In this document: one piece after another, positions 18,072 to 25,795 of the stretch
How positions within the stretch are numbered: the stretch's first letter is position 1
Layout of the letters: the number at the start of each line of letters is the position of its first letter
Assembly: GCF_019428685.1 (NCBI RefSeq)
Contig: NZ_CP080096.1
Span: 62,001-126,000, forward strand
Length of the DNA stretch: 64,000 nt
Origin: Paraburkholderia edwinii
Lineage (GTDB): Bacteria; Pseudomonadota; Gammaproteobacteria; Burkholderiales; Burkholderiaceae
Reading direction: 5' to 3'
Program-made: the position numbers and the translations under genes
The notes under the pieces: model-generated
Database searches by the model: none
Seen by the model: the letters and a program-made list of their open reading frames with translations, nothing else
Told to the model about the DNA's origin: nothing

Positions 18072-18818
18072 CTAGTGATGAAGTTGCGCATCGCCCGTCA
18101 ACGCGCCACCGTAGTCGTTGATAGCCGTGTAGCGAACCGTAGCGGACGCGGGCGCCGCGTCCATCTTCGGCACCACGATCACCGCCGTCCCGCGCGGCGG
18201 CACCATGCCGCCTGTTTCATTACGCCAGGTTTGCGAACCATTCACGACGTCGATCTCGCTAAACGAAACGAAGTAGGGCGTCGGATTCGATACGGATAAC
18301 GCCTGACCTTTTCCCTGTGGCGCCGGCACGAGTTTCCATTCGAGTTGACGCGGCGCTTCGTCCGGGCTGCCCGGCAATTTCGGCGGCCGCACAAACACCT
18401 TGATACGCGTGCGAAAAGCAAACTGCAGCGAGTTCGTGTCGGTTTTCTGGTCGGCTTTCGGCGGGATATCAAGCACGTTCAGCCAATAGACCGACTCGCG
18501 ATCCTGAGGCAGCGCCGTGTCGCCGCTGAAAATCACGCGTAGCATTTGCGTCTTGCGCGGATCCATCCGGAAAATCGGCGGCGTAATGACAAACGGTACT
18601 TTCGCTTCGCCAGGTTTCGAATCCGCATTGCCATCGTCCATCCATACCTGCACGAGCGATGGATTCTTGCTGTCGTTCTCAAGCTTGACGGTAACCTCGC
18701 GCTGATCGAGCGGATAGATGACGCGCGTCCCACCGATCGTCACACTCGCGTGCGCATCGCCGATCAGACACATTCCAGCAAAGCTTGCCGCGATCGCCGT
18801 TTGAACGAAGGATTTCAT
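18072..18818 (-). CDS. Periplasmic fimbrial chaperone (PapD family)
   Basis: A 248-residue chaperone with a signal peptide ending in GDAHA. Domain 1 opens with SVTIGGTRVIYPLDQREVTV (about residues 25-44); these chaperones use an Arg after the RVIY/RVI block and a Lys in domain 1 to anchor subunit C-termini. QMLRVIF and YWLNVLDIPP are further PapD-family blocks. Domain 2 ends with YTAINDYGG. ATG 18818 is preceded by GAGGTGA at good spacing. It folds and delivers the pilins to the usher encoded next. A terminator-like hairpin lies just upstream. Confidence 0.93.
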   Translation of the reverse strand: MKSFVQTAIAASFAGMCLIGDAHASVTIGGTRVIYPLDQREVTVKLENDSKNPSLVQVWMDDGNADSKPGEAKVPFVITPPIFRMDPRKTQMLRVIFSGDTALPQDRESVYWLNVLDIPPKADQKTDTNSLQFAFRTRIKVFVRPPKLPGSPDEAPRQLEWKLVPAPQGKGQALSVSNPTPYFVSFSEIDVVNGSQTWRNETGGMVPPRGTAVIVVPKMDAAPASATVRYTAINDYGGALTGDAQLHH

Positions 18819-18861
18819 CGCAGTCACCTCGGCCGGTCTCATCTCAAAAAAGGTGGTTTAA

Positions 18862-18889
18862 AAAGGCGTTTGCGTTAGCAAACGCCTTT
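18862..18889 (-). terminator. Intrinsic terminator/attenuator between pilin and chaperone genes
   Basis: A perfect 12-base stem, AAAGGCGTTTGC / GCAAACGCCTTT, with a 4-base loop. Read on the minus strand it ends in a run of T just before AAACC. It lies 10 bases beyond the remnant of the second pilin and 44 bases before the chaperone start. In chaperone-usher operons such a partial terminator makes pilin mRNA exceed assembly-gene mRNA. Confidence 0.8.
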
Positions 18890-18898
18890 GTCGCAGTA

Positions 18899-18970
18899 TT
18901 ACTGATGTTGCATCGTGGATTCGACCGAAGACGTAATGGAACACGCCTCAAATTTTTCCATTGCAATGTA
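18899..18970 (-). pseudogene. Untranslated in-frame remnant of second pilin C-terminus
   Basis: Directly after the TAA at 18971-18973 the same frame stays open for 23 codons and ends at TAA 18899-18901. The translation (YIAMEKFEACSITSS, then VESTMQHQ) aligns without gaps to the end of the intact pilin encoded just upstream (YFATGKAQAGSVSTS, then VQYTMQYQ). The intact pilin has a Gln where this gene has the stop. This remnant encodes the terminal strand that chaperones bind. Confidence 0.75.
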
Positions 18971-19465
18971 TTACGCGAAGTAATTCAGGATAGCTGAGCC
19001 ATCACCGATTGGCGTGCCATTTTGAGCGATGTCATTGTTGGTGTTGCTTCGAATATCGATCGGCTGCAACTGATCGTTGAGCAAGCGGATTTCGACATTC
19101 TTCGCGCCGTTGCCGAGGAATACGTTCTTCAGATAGCTGTTCGGCTGATCGACCGTCGGGCCGCTTTCGAGACGGACAAGGGCTTTGGTTGCCAGACCGG
19201 AGCATCCACTCAGCACCATCTGGCTATCGCCCATCTTCAAGGCGCCGGCCACATCACCGGAGGCGGCCAGTGAACCCGCCGGGACCATCGGCGGTGTCGC
19301 TTCGATATCTGCCGGGGAGCGCGATGCAACCCGGTTGATCAGGCAGGTCGTATCCGCAACGCCCCCTCGAATGGAAAGAGCACCGTCCGCGGCCTGAGCA
19401 TTAATCGATACTGCACCGAGCACACCGGCTGAAACGAGCGCGAACGTAGAGAGAAGAGATCTCAT
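18971..19465 (-). CDS. Fimbrial pilin, prematurely terminated
   Basis: 164 residues. A signal peptide (MRSLLSTFALVSAGVLGAVS to AQA) is followed by a pilin domain with the paired Cys in DTTCLINR and LSGCSG. It is a close paralogue of the pilin encoded just upstream (19556-20122): GSLAASGDVAGALKMGDSQM corresponds to GSLASAGAVAGTSNMGDIQM. The product stops at ILNYFA, 23 residues short of the paralogue, removing the conserved C-terminal strand with the penultimate aromatic residue. If the stop is real, the protein should not be held by the chaperone or incorporated. ATG 19465 was preferred over TTG 19480. Confidence 0.8.
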   Translation of the reverse strand: MRSLLSTFALVSAGVLGAVSINAQAADGALSIRGGVADTTCLINRVASRSPADIEATPPMVPAGSLAASGDVAGALKMGDSQMVLSGCSGLATKALVRLESGPTVDQPNSYLKNVFLGNGAKNVEIRLLNDQLQPIDIRSNTNNDIAQNGTPIGDGSAILNYFA

Positions 19466-19555
19466 GTGTCTATTTTCCAAAGGAGTTCAACAAAGATTGC
19501 AAACGCGACAAGGGCCACCAGGGCATCGCATACGCGACGCCCTTTACCTCGCGAT

Positions 19556-20122
19556 TTACTGGTATTGCATCGTGTATTGCACCGACGTCGATACACTGCC
19601 CGCCTGAGCCTTACCCGTCGCGAAGTACTGCGCGAAATACTTGAGCACCGCAGAACCACCCGTAATCGCCATGCCATTGCTCGCGATATCGTTGTTCTGG
19701 CCGGTCACGATATTGATCGGCTGCATGCTCGCATTGAGCAAGCGCACCTGAACGTTCTGTGCACCGTTCGCGCTGGCCATATTCTTCAGGTAGCCGGACG
19801 ACTGATCGACGGTCGAGCCATTCTCAAATCGGGCGATCGCCTTGGTCGCCGCACCAGAGCAGCCGCTCAGAACCATCTGAATGTCGCCCATGTTGGACGT
19901 ACCGGCCACCGCACCCGCCGAAGCCAGTGAGCCTGCCTGGACCGTCGGCAGCGTGACCGAAATGTCGGCCGGCGTACCGGACGCCGCGCCGTTGATCGAA
20001 CATGTCGTATCCGATACCGAACCCTGGATCGTGATCGTGCCGTCAGCGGCGCGAGCATTGAGCGATGCGATGCCGAAGAGACCACCAGCAACCAGAACGA
20101 GCGTGGAAAGGCGCAGTTTCAT
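19556..20122 (-). CDS. Major fimbrial subunit (FimA-type pilin)
   Basis: A 188-residue pilin. The signal peptide ends at LNARA; the mature protein starts ADGTITIQGSVSDTTC. The Cys pair of the pilin fold is in DTTCSING (about residue 40) and LSGCSGAA (about residue 87). The C-terminus TSVQYTMQYQ has the alternating hydrophobic pattern and penultimate Tyr needed for chaperone binding. ATG 20122 follows TTGGAG. It is the first gene of the fimbrial operon, with 440 bases of non-coding DNA upstream, so the operon promoter lies there. Confidence 0.92.
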   Translation of the reverse strand: MKLRLSTLVLVAGGLFGIASLNARAADGTITIQGSVSDTTCSINGAASGTPADISVTLPTVQAGSLASAGAVAGTSNMGDIQMVLSGCSGAATKAIARFENGSTVDQSSGYLKNMASANGAQNVQVRLLNASMQPINIVTGQNNDIASNGMAITGGSAVLKYFAQYFATGKAQAGSVSTSVQYTMQYQ

Positions 20123-20563
20123 GTTTGACAACTCCAACAAAATTGAACGAAGCAAGTTGAGATCGGTGTCGCATCAGTTCCTATCGTCCGGCGGCACCGC
20201 CCCTGATTGACTCGTCGCTCACGCCTCGTTATCGGAGGCTTCCGTTGAAGCGCTGAAGCAGTCATCAGGTTGAACAGAATCTTAAAAATGTCGCGACCAA
20301 GAGTCCGTAAGACGACTCTTAAATTTGAGATGATTGTCTCGGCAACGAATCGGGCGTCGCGGAAGGCAGCCGGCGCAAAGGTGAGGTTTTTCAGGAGTCG
20401 CGCAAAAGAAAACGCCGCATCGGTTGCCCGGTGCGGCGGCTTCAAGCGGAAAAGGTGAGGATATTCGGGAGTGCATGGCGCTGCGGTGCGCCGGCGTTCC
20501 TATAGAACGGGCGGCGCCGCGCAACGCCGGCGCCGCCCGAAACGATGCATCGCGTGTGCCGTC
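20123..20563. other. Non-coding stretch upstream of the fimbrial operon
   Basis: About 440 bases with no convincing gene. The end near 20438 holds the terminator of the H-NS gene; the part next to the pilin must hold the fimbrial promoter. It includes an AT-richer segment at about 20270-20345 that could bind H-NS. No clear -35/-10 pair or operator repeat could be assigned. Confidence 0.5.
20403..20438 (-). terminator. Intrinsic terminator after the H-NS gene
   Basis: On the minus strand a GC-rich stem (arms 20413-20423 and 20428-20438, 11 pairs with one G-U) and a TTGC loop are followed by TTTTCTTTT. It lies about 125 bases beyond the H-NS stop and insulates the H-NS gene from the fimbrial operon on the same strand. 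Confidence 0.8.
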
Positions 20564-20854
20564 TTACTCTTCAATCAGGAACCGGTCACGATTCTTCCCG
20601 GCCAGCCAGCCCGGGGCACGGCCGCGGCCGCTCCACGTCTCGCCGGTCTTCGGGTTCCGGTATTTGGGCGGAAGCGCCGGTTTGCGCGCCACCGGGCGTT
20701 TGCTCGAAAAACCGAGTTCCTCGGCGGTAATGCCGTATTCGGCAATCTTCGCCTTGATATCGTCAATGGCTTGCGCGACTTCCTTATCGCGCGCAAGCGA
20801 CATTTCCTTATGAAGTTTTTCGAGTTGCGCAGTCAACTGCTTATACGTGGCCAT
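20564..20854 (-). CDS. H-NS-family nucleoid-associated protein
   Basis: 96 residues. The N-terminal half is a coiled-coil oligomerisation region (LTAQLEKLHKEMSLARDKEV). The C-terminal DNA-binding part is ALPPKYRNPKTGETWSGR then GRAPGWLAGKNRDRF, the AT-hook-like core of betaproteobacterial H-NS proteins. ATG 20854 is preceded by AAAGGAGA. Such proteins silence AT-rich, horizontally acquired DNA; the neighbouring fimbrial operon and the AT-richer 21.2-21.6 kb stretch are natural candidates. Followed by its own terminator. Confidence 0.92.
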   Translation of the reverse strand: MATYKQLTAQLEKLHKEMSLARDKEVAQAIDDIKAKIAEYGITAEELGFSSKRPVARKPALPPKYRNPKTGETWSGRGRAPGWLAGKNRDRFLIEE

Positions 20855-20961
20855 CGAGCATCGTCTCCTTTCAGTGTCGAGTACGGCAGGTGTGACCGTA
20901 CCAGACACAAAAAGTGCCGGGTAGCCCGTATTGCCCTGAGAGAAGACTTTTATGACCGCGC

Positions 20962-21168
20962 TCAGGACTTTCGCGCCCGCGCCTCGAGCGCCTTCAAAGC
21001 CTCGCTGAGCTTCTTGACGCGGTCCATCTGGGCCGGCACCAGCACCGCGCCCGAGACCGAATTGATACGATTTCGCCAATAGGACAATGGAATGCCATCA
21101 TTAGGCGAAATGCGTGAAATTATTCGCTCAAGGTGCTCAATGTCCTTTTCGATTTGATCGTGATTCAT
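20962..21168 (-). CDS. Small hypothetical cytoplasmic protein
   Basis: 68 residues, charged and mostly helical: IEKDIEHLERIISRIS at the start and VKKLSEALKALEARARKS at the end, with a YWRNRINSVSG centre. No signal peptide, membrane segment or recognised domain. ATG 21168 follows GGGGAACGCG. It lies upstream of the H-NS gene on the same strand (107-base gap). Two and a half tandem copies of CCGTATTGA sit directly upstream of the start. Function unknown. Confidence 0.6.
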   Translation of the reverse strand: MNHDQIEKDIEHLERIISRISPNDGIPLSYWRNRINSVSGAVLVPAQMDRVKKLSEALKALEARARKS

Positions 21169-21681
21169 CGCGTTCCCCGTATTGACCGTATTGACCGTAT
21201 GTCCAGGTCATTCGTCTATTGCGCAAACGGTGTCATGAAAAACAAGCTGCACCGTTTCACGTGTTTATTCTTTTTTCGAACGTCTTTCCGGTATTGCATG
21301 AAACGGCACGCAGGCTCGATCTCCCATGCATCGTCGCCGCGAACGACTGCAAACGACTATAGAACGCCAATCTGTACGCTTCCGTTGCCCGCCGCACGGA
21401 AGCGGACAGTCCGACGGCCGCAGGCCGGTAAAAATGCCGTATGGGAGGAAATAAGAACGAGTGCCGGCGTCGTTAAATTAACCGTCACGCGGAAATTAAA
21501 TCGAAAGTCCGGAAATTTATGCTGACTGGTTAGGAAAGGGAAATGCCAGTTTCAGAATGGACGAAGCCATGATCGCACAACGGCAAATGCAAAACAGGTT
21601 TCAGCCATTTGGAGCAATGCATACGCGCGAACGGAAAGTCGCATCCCGTCCGCGTTTCACCCGCGACTGGCGTATTGGACT
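21169..21681. other. Gene-poor, AT-richer stretch with a short tandem repeat
   Basis: About 510 bases. The unit CCGTATTGA occurs twice, plus CCGTAT, at 21177-21200. The rest is AT-richer than the window average and shows no reading frame with coding character; a plus-strand frame at 21133-21525 has unlikely composition and no ribosome site. It may be a promoter region for the 68-residue protein or decayed foreign DNA. Confidence 0.45.
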
Positions 21682-21990
21682 TTACTTGCGCTTGCACGCA
21701 TACAGCAGATTACGAACACCGCTTTCCACCGTTTGACGCACAACCTCATAGCCAGCGCCGTCGCAACTGGCCGCCGCCTGCTGATCGCAGGAATCCGAGC
21801 CGTTCGTGCATTGGACAAGCGTGGTCGGGCGACCGTCGGATGCAAACAACGGTGCGCTGCTGCCGCAGCCGGCCAGGGCGGCTACCACGGCCAGCGCCGC
21901 CGCCGCGCACATGGCGCGCAACGGCCGGAACCCGCGCCCCGCGCGCGCCGACTCGAACAAATGACTGCCGGAGACCTGACTGCATTTCAT
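21682..21990 (-). CDS. Putative lipoprotein, function unknown
   Basis: 102 residues. After a basic stretch, a hydrophobic segment (AAAALAVVAALAGC) ends in a lipobox LAGC, predicting lipidation at about Cys 43. The mature part contains three further Cys (VQCTNGSDSCDQQAAASCDG) and ends YACKRK. ATG 21990 is preceded by GGGG; an internal Met at RAMC (21910 region) would shorten the leader to a more typical length. No family recognised. Confidence 0.6.
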   Translation of the reverse strand: MKCSQVSGSHLFESARAGRGFRPLRAMCAAAALAVVAALAGCGSSAPLFASDGRPTTLVQCTNGSDSCDQQAAASCDGAGYEVVRQTVESGVRNLLYACKRK

Positions 21991-22065
21991 GGGCAACCCC
22001 GATTGGGCCTTTTGGACCTGTTGTTTTTCGACGATCAGATTGTGCCATGCGGACGCTACATTGCG

Positions 22066-22659
22066 TCATTGCGCATCGCTGACGCCGGCAGGCTGGTCCG
22101 GCGCGGCAAGCGTCTTGTAGGGAGCCGGAGCGCCCGCGCGCGTGCCGATCCGGATAAACACCTGCTCGACGTCCGGAATCGCCTCCAGTTGCCGGCGCAG
22201 CGCCTGCCGGTCGAACGACGCCGGCGCGCAGCCTTCGGCGTAGACGAAGCGGCGCTGCACGGTGATCCACAGGCTCGTGCCGTCGAACTGGCGCGGATCG
22301 GTGAAATGAGCGCGAATCGCATCGGCGATCGGTTGATCGTACATGTAGGAATTGGGCTTCGTGCACTTGTGCGCGAGCCAGCAGGTCGTGCCGCGCTCGA
22401 CCCGGTAGTGGGCGTCGTCCTCCATCTGCGCATGGGTCATCAACGGGCCGAGCGGCACCGGACAGCCGGACAGTGCGTGAGACAGCTCGAAAAACGGGTC
22501 GTTGAACCAGTTCTTGCGCTCGAGCGGCGACGCAGCGGCGGCAAGAGACGCCGCCGGAGTCGATGAGGCCGGTTGTTGCGCGGACGACAACAGGGCATGG
22601 CACAGGACCAGTACGCCAGCCATGCGAATGCAGATATATCGGGTACCTGAACGTGTCAT
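22066..22659 (-). CDS. Exported hypothetical protein
   Basis: A 197-residue protein with a signal peptide (RMAGVLVLCHALLSSAQQ). The mature domain begins NDPFFELSHALSGCPVPLGP and contains ERGTTCWLAHKC, giving three closely spaced Cys. Late segments LWITVQRRFVYAEGC and LRRQLEAIPDVEQVFIRIG recall BON-type repeats, but the match is weak. ATG 22659 follows GGGAGGCCGC. It lies 75 bases upstream of the putative lipoprotein gene on the same strand. Predicted periplasmic; function unknown. Confidence 0.65.
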   Translation of the reverse strand: MTRSGTRYICIRMAGVLVLCHALLSSAQQPASSTPAASLAAAASPLERKNWFNDPFFELSHALSGCPVPLGPLMTHAQMEDDAHYRVERGTTCWLAHKCTKPNSYMYDQPIADAIRAHFTDPRQFDGTSLWITVQRRFVYAEGCAPASFDRQALRRQLEAIPDVEQVFIRIGTRAGAPAPYKTLAAPDQPAGVSDAQ

Positions 22660-23083
22660 GCGGCCTCCCTTACGTTATGTCGGGCAGTGGCGCATGTCGC
22701 CAGCCCTTTTTTTGCGCGCGAGCCCCGCGCCAGACGCTTATTTTCTCGACCGTCAGCACAACGTAAATCGGGTATTCTCAGGAGCTTCGCGGAAACAGGC
22801 ACGGAACCTGCGGACGCGGGCCCTGGAGCGCCGGCCACAACATGCGCCATTACGGGTTAATGCGCCCGGGCCTCACCTGCCTCCCGGAAAGGTTCGCAAA
22901 CGTTCCAGTGGAAAAGATGGTCGGCTTCGCCAAGCCTACTTCCTGGTGTTTCTGCCCGGCGCTGTATTCCGCAATTCCACAAGGTCAACGAACTGCCGGG
23001 CATCCCGGAGTTGATCGTGGCGTGGCGGCCGCGATGCGCTACATCGGCCGCCCGCGCGTACCGGCGAAACGCGCCACGTTCTT
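22660..23083. other. Gene-free stretch, 424 bases
   Basis: No reading frame here has both coding character and a ribosome site. Short frames exist on both strands (for example 22842-23156 plus, 22936-23187 minus) but resemble no family I recognise. It separates the exported-protein pair from the DsrE-type operon. Confidence 0.4.
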
Positions 23084-23407
23084 TCAGGCCGCAAGTTCCT
23101 TAGCGGCCTCAGCGGCAAGCATATTAATCGCGCCAAGAAAGCGCTCGCCGGATTGATCAAGCGCATCGGAGAGCGCGTGCACATCATTGCGCATTCGAAC
23201 GAGAAACTGATCGACCACCTCCGTTGCTAACGCAACTTCTTCGTAGCGCTCACAGAAAGCGCTTGCCCGTTCGGCAAGCAACAGCATAGCCGCGGATTCG
23301 CGGCTGGGTCTCGCCGACGCTTCGCGGCACTGCTCCGCAAGCCGCCGGATGTCGGAAAAACCGGCATGCTCGCGTTCGAGCCATGTTCGAACATCGTTAA
23401 GGTTCAT
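23084..23407 (-). CDS. Hypothetical helical protein
   Basis: 107 residues, soluble, mostly helical. It contains REHAGFSDIRRLAEQCREAS and FLVRMRNDVHALSDALDQSG and ends AAEAAKELAA. ATG 23407 is chosen because AAAGGA lies 6 bases upstream of it; ATG 23413 would sit directly on that site. Third gene of a small minus-strand group after the DsrE-family gene and a 56-residue frame. No family recognised; the Cys at REQC-like and FCERY positions are unremarkable. Confidence 0.6.
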   Translation of the reverse strand: MNLNDVRTWLEREHAGFSDIRRLAEQCREASARPSRESAAMLLLAERASAFCERYEEVALATEVVDQFLVRMRNDVHALSDALDQSGERFLGAINMLAAEAAKELAA

Positions 23408-23450
23408 TGCCATTCCTTTAACGGTGGTTATGCAGATGGTTGGAAGCTCA

Positions 23451-23621
23451 TTACGGCTGTGCTGCGTCAAGCTCAGGCCGGACATATTGCGAGTACTCGT
23501 AATCAGTCATGCTTCCGCATTTAGCCGGCACAGGCGGGAAGTGCGGCGAAGTCCACGCGTGGTTTGCGAAGTCGCCGTCATGCGGTTTGCCGTCTTCCAC
23601 AGCAAGCGGCCAATTCTTCAT
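23451..23621 (-). CDS. Very small hypothetical protein, uncertain
   Basis: A 56-residue frame between the DsrE gene (34-base gap) and the 107-residue gene (43-base gap). The sequence is acidic with HDGDFANHAWTSPHFPPVP and one Cys, and has no signal peptide. It could be a genuine small subunit or the tail of a decayed gene; a TTG at 23648 would extend it by nine residues. A GGAG lies about 11 bases upstream of ATG 23621, slightly far. Confidence 0.35.
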   Translation of the reverse strand: MKNWPLAVEDGKPHDGDFANHAWTSPHFPPVPAKCGSMTDYEYSQYVRPELDAAQP

Positions 23622-23655
23622 TGGGGCAGCGGCTCCTGCCTGCCCCAACGTCCAC

Positions 23656-24093
23656 TCACTCAGTCATCTTGATGAAGCCTTCCTGAACCAGTTGAGTGGT
23701 CCGCGCCATGGCATCCGTGTTGACCTTTACGCCTGCCAGTAAATCGTCGTTTCCCCAATTGTGAACGGCAGCGGTCGCTCCGCACAGTTCCACCCTTATC
23801 CCACGCTGAAGCAAGTCCGCGACGAGGCCCCTGTATGGATTGCCGGTCACGATATTTCTTTCCTTGTCGTACGCTGCGTCGTTCAACGTCACGTGCCCGG
23901 CGTTGGTATGGAAGACCGCCACGATGTCGTGCCTGGCGTTCCAGTTCTCGACGTCGTTCCTGATGAGCTGCATATGAAAGATCGACGCGGGTAGATCCCC
24001 TTCGAAGACCAGGTTGCCAATACTGAAAACCAGCTTAACCTCACTGAGTCCTACCGGAATGTCAATGTGAAGCGGTTTTTGGGAATTTGACAT
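23656..24093 (-). CDS. DsrE-family protein
   Basis: 145 residues with the DsrE/DsrF-like alpha/beta fold: VKLVFSIGN (strand 1), LIRNDVENWNARHDIVAVFH, TGNPYRGLVADLLQRGIRVELCGATA. The Cys in VELCGATA lies where many DsrE-like proteins have their active Cys. No signal peptide. ATG 24093 follows AAGGAACATC. DsrE-like proteins act in sulfur relay or thiol chemistry; nothing nearby fixes the role. First gene of a three-frame minus-strand group. Confidence 0.75.
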   Translation of the reverse strand: MSNSQKPLHIDIPVGLSEVKLVFSIGNLVFEGDLPASIFHMQLIRNDVENWNARHDIVAVFHTNAGHVTLNDAAYDKERNIVTGNPYRGLVADLLQRGIRVELCGATAAVHNWGNDDLLAGVKVNTDAMARTTQLVQEGFIKMTE

Positions 24094-24494
24094 GATGTTC
24101 CTTCTGAAAAGTACAGACGTCGATTAGCCACACCGGCAAGGCCGGTCAATCCAGTGTGAAACCAGGTTTCGCAGAGGACTTGAGCTTGAGTATGGCCGCG
24201 GAGGATTCCTTCGTCTTAGCCATCCTGCACGTCACTATTCAAATGGCACTGGCTTTGATCGGCAATCGATCATCCAAAGATTCAGACACATTGTTCGATC
24301 CGATCGGCTTGTGAATTTATCCGGCATGCTAAGCATATAGGGCACGAGAAACGAGGTTGACTCCTCGATTGACACCGCGATCGATACATTCGGACGCTGC
24401 GTCCAGCTATTTGACGGAATGGACAACGCCCCTATCCGTTCTCCCGGCTACCGGTGCATACCACCACCCTGCCAGGACTGTTCGCCAGCAATCC
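24094..24494. other. Non-coding stretch between divergent DsrE-type and P450 genes
   Basis: About 400 bases. It must hold promoters for both flanking genes. The plus-strand P450 frame stays open back to 24357, but that part (MTPRLTPRSIHSDAASSYL) has no coding character. No palindrome or repeat stands out. Confidence 0.4.
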
Positions 24495-25697
24495 ATGAAA
24501 CTTGCCGATTTCGCCACGCCCGAGTTTTTCGCGGATCCTTACCCCCTCTACGAAAGGCTGCGCAACGAAGGCCCACTGTTGACCGTCGGCCCGAAAAAGA
24601 TGATCACGGGGCGCTACGGCGTCATCGAGGAACTGTTTCTCAACCGGCAGATAGGCCGCAATTACCTGCCATCCGTGCGCGCACGTTACGGCGAGGAAGG
24701 ATTACGTCAGCCCGCCTTGCTGGGGTTTTCCAGGATGCTGTCGCAACTCAATCCGCCAGCTCACACACACCTGCGCGGTTTGACGATCAAAGCCTTCAAC
24801 GCACGGCAAATCGGGCCGTTGCGTGACACCGCACAGGCAATGGCGCATAGACTGATCGACAGCTTCGCTCCACGCTCACACGGCACGGTGGACCTCATCG
24901 CGGCCTACGCGCAGCCGCTTCCGATCGCCATCATCAGCGGGATGATGGATGTACCGTTCGAGCACAGCTCGCATTTTTCCGCAGCATTGAAGCAGATGTT
25001 TCGCCTCCTGGAGCCGATGCCACTCGATTCGGAGGAGCTCGCAAAAACAAACGACGCATACCTGCTGCTCGCGCGTTACTTCGGGGAAGTCGTCGACGCG
25101 CGCCGCAAGCGGCCGGGCACGGATCTGGTCTCGCTGCTGATTAGCGCCGAGGAGAACGGCGAGACGCTGACGCACGATGAAATTGTCGCGAACGTCATCA
25201 TGCTGTATCTCGGTGGCCATGAAACGACGGCTAACATGATCGGCAATACATTGATTGCGCTGCAACGCCATCCTCAGCAATTCGACGCATTGAAAAGCGA
25301 TCCGGCGAAACTGCCGAACGCGATTCTCGAGTGCTTACGCTACGACGGGTCCGTTCAGTTAACAGCGCGCATGGCTAGAGCAGACACAGAAATCAATGGC
25401 ATCCGGATACCACGCGATACGCATGTCTTTATGGCGCTTGGCGCGGCTAACCGCGATCCCGATAAGTTTTACAAACCTGATCAACTTGACATAGAAAGGG
25501 AATCGCCGCGACCTTTGACGTTCGGCGCAGGCATCCATCACTGCCTCGGCTACCGCCTCGCCCTGCTCGAACTCGAGGTAGCGCTTGGTGTACTGCTGTC
25601 CCGGTTACCCAGCCTCGCGCTTACCGGTCTCGAAGACCTGCGTTGGCTTCCGACCAGCGCGATACGCGGTGTCGAACAACTGATTGTGCGTTGGTGA
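24495..25697 (+). CDS. Cytochrome P450
   Basis: 400 residues, the usual size of a soluble bacterial P450. The I-helix motif is LGGHETTANM (about residues 238-247; oxygen-activating Thr), the ExxR of the K helix is ECLR (about 277-280), and the heme-thiolate loop is FGAGIHHCLG (about 339-348) with the axial Cys. It catalyses NADPH-driven monooxygenation and needs a ferredoxin partner; none is encoded next to it. ATG 24495 is chosen because MKLADFATPEFFADPYPLYERL is a normal P450 beginning; no strong ribosome site precedes it. Substrate unknown. It converges with the HAD-family gene. Confidence 0.92.
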   Translation: MKLADFATPEFFADPYPLYERLRNEGPLLTVGPKKMITGRYGVIEELFLNRQIGRNYLPSVRARYGEEGLRQPALLGFSRMLSQLNPPAHTHLRGLTIKAFNARQIGPLRDTAQAMAHRLIDSFAPRSHGTVDLIAAYAQPLPIAIISGMMDVPFEHSSHFSAALKQMFRLLEPMPLDSEELAKTNDAYLLLARYFGEVVDARRKRPGTDLVSLLISAEENGETLTHDEIVANVIMLYLGGHETTANMIGNTLIALQRHPQQFDALKSDPAKLPNAILECLRYDGSVQLTARMARADTEINGIRIPRDTHVFMALGAANRDPDKFYKPDQLDIERESPRPLTFGAGIHHCLGYRLALLELEVALGVLLSRLPSLALTGLEDLRWLPTSAIRGVEQLIVRW

Positions 25698-25795
25698 AGC
25701 GTGAGCGGCTTTCTCTCGACGCTTATCGTTCTCTTTGCATCGACCGGGATCCGCAACAGCTCGGCGCACACATGATCCCGGTCTTCGCTAACCCG

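Noticed and set aside
22842..23187. Possible transposase or small-protein remnant
   Set aside because: Short frames on both strands but no DDE or tyrosine recombinase motif, no terminal inverted repeats, no duplicated target site.
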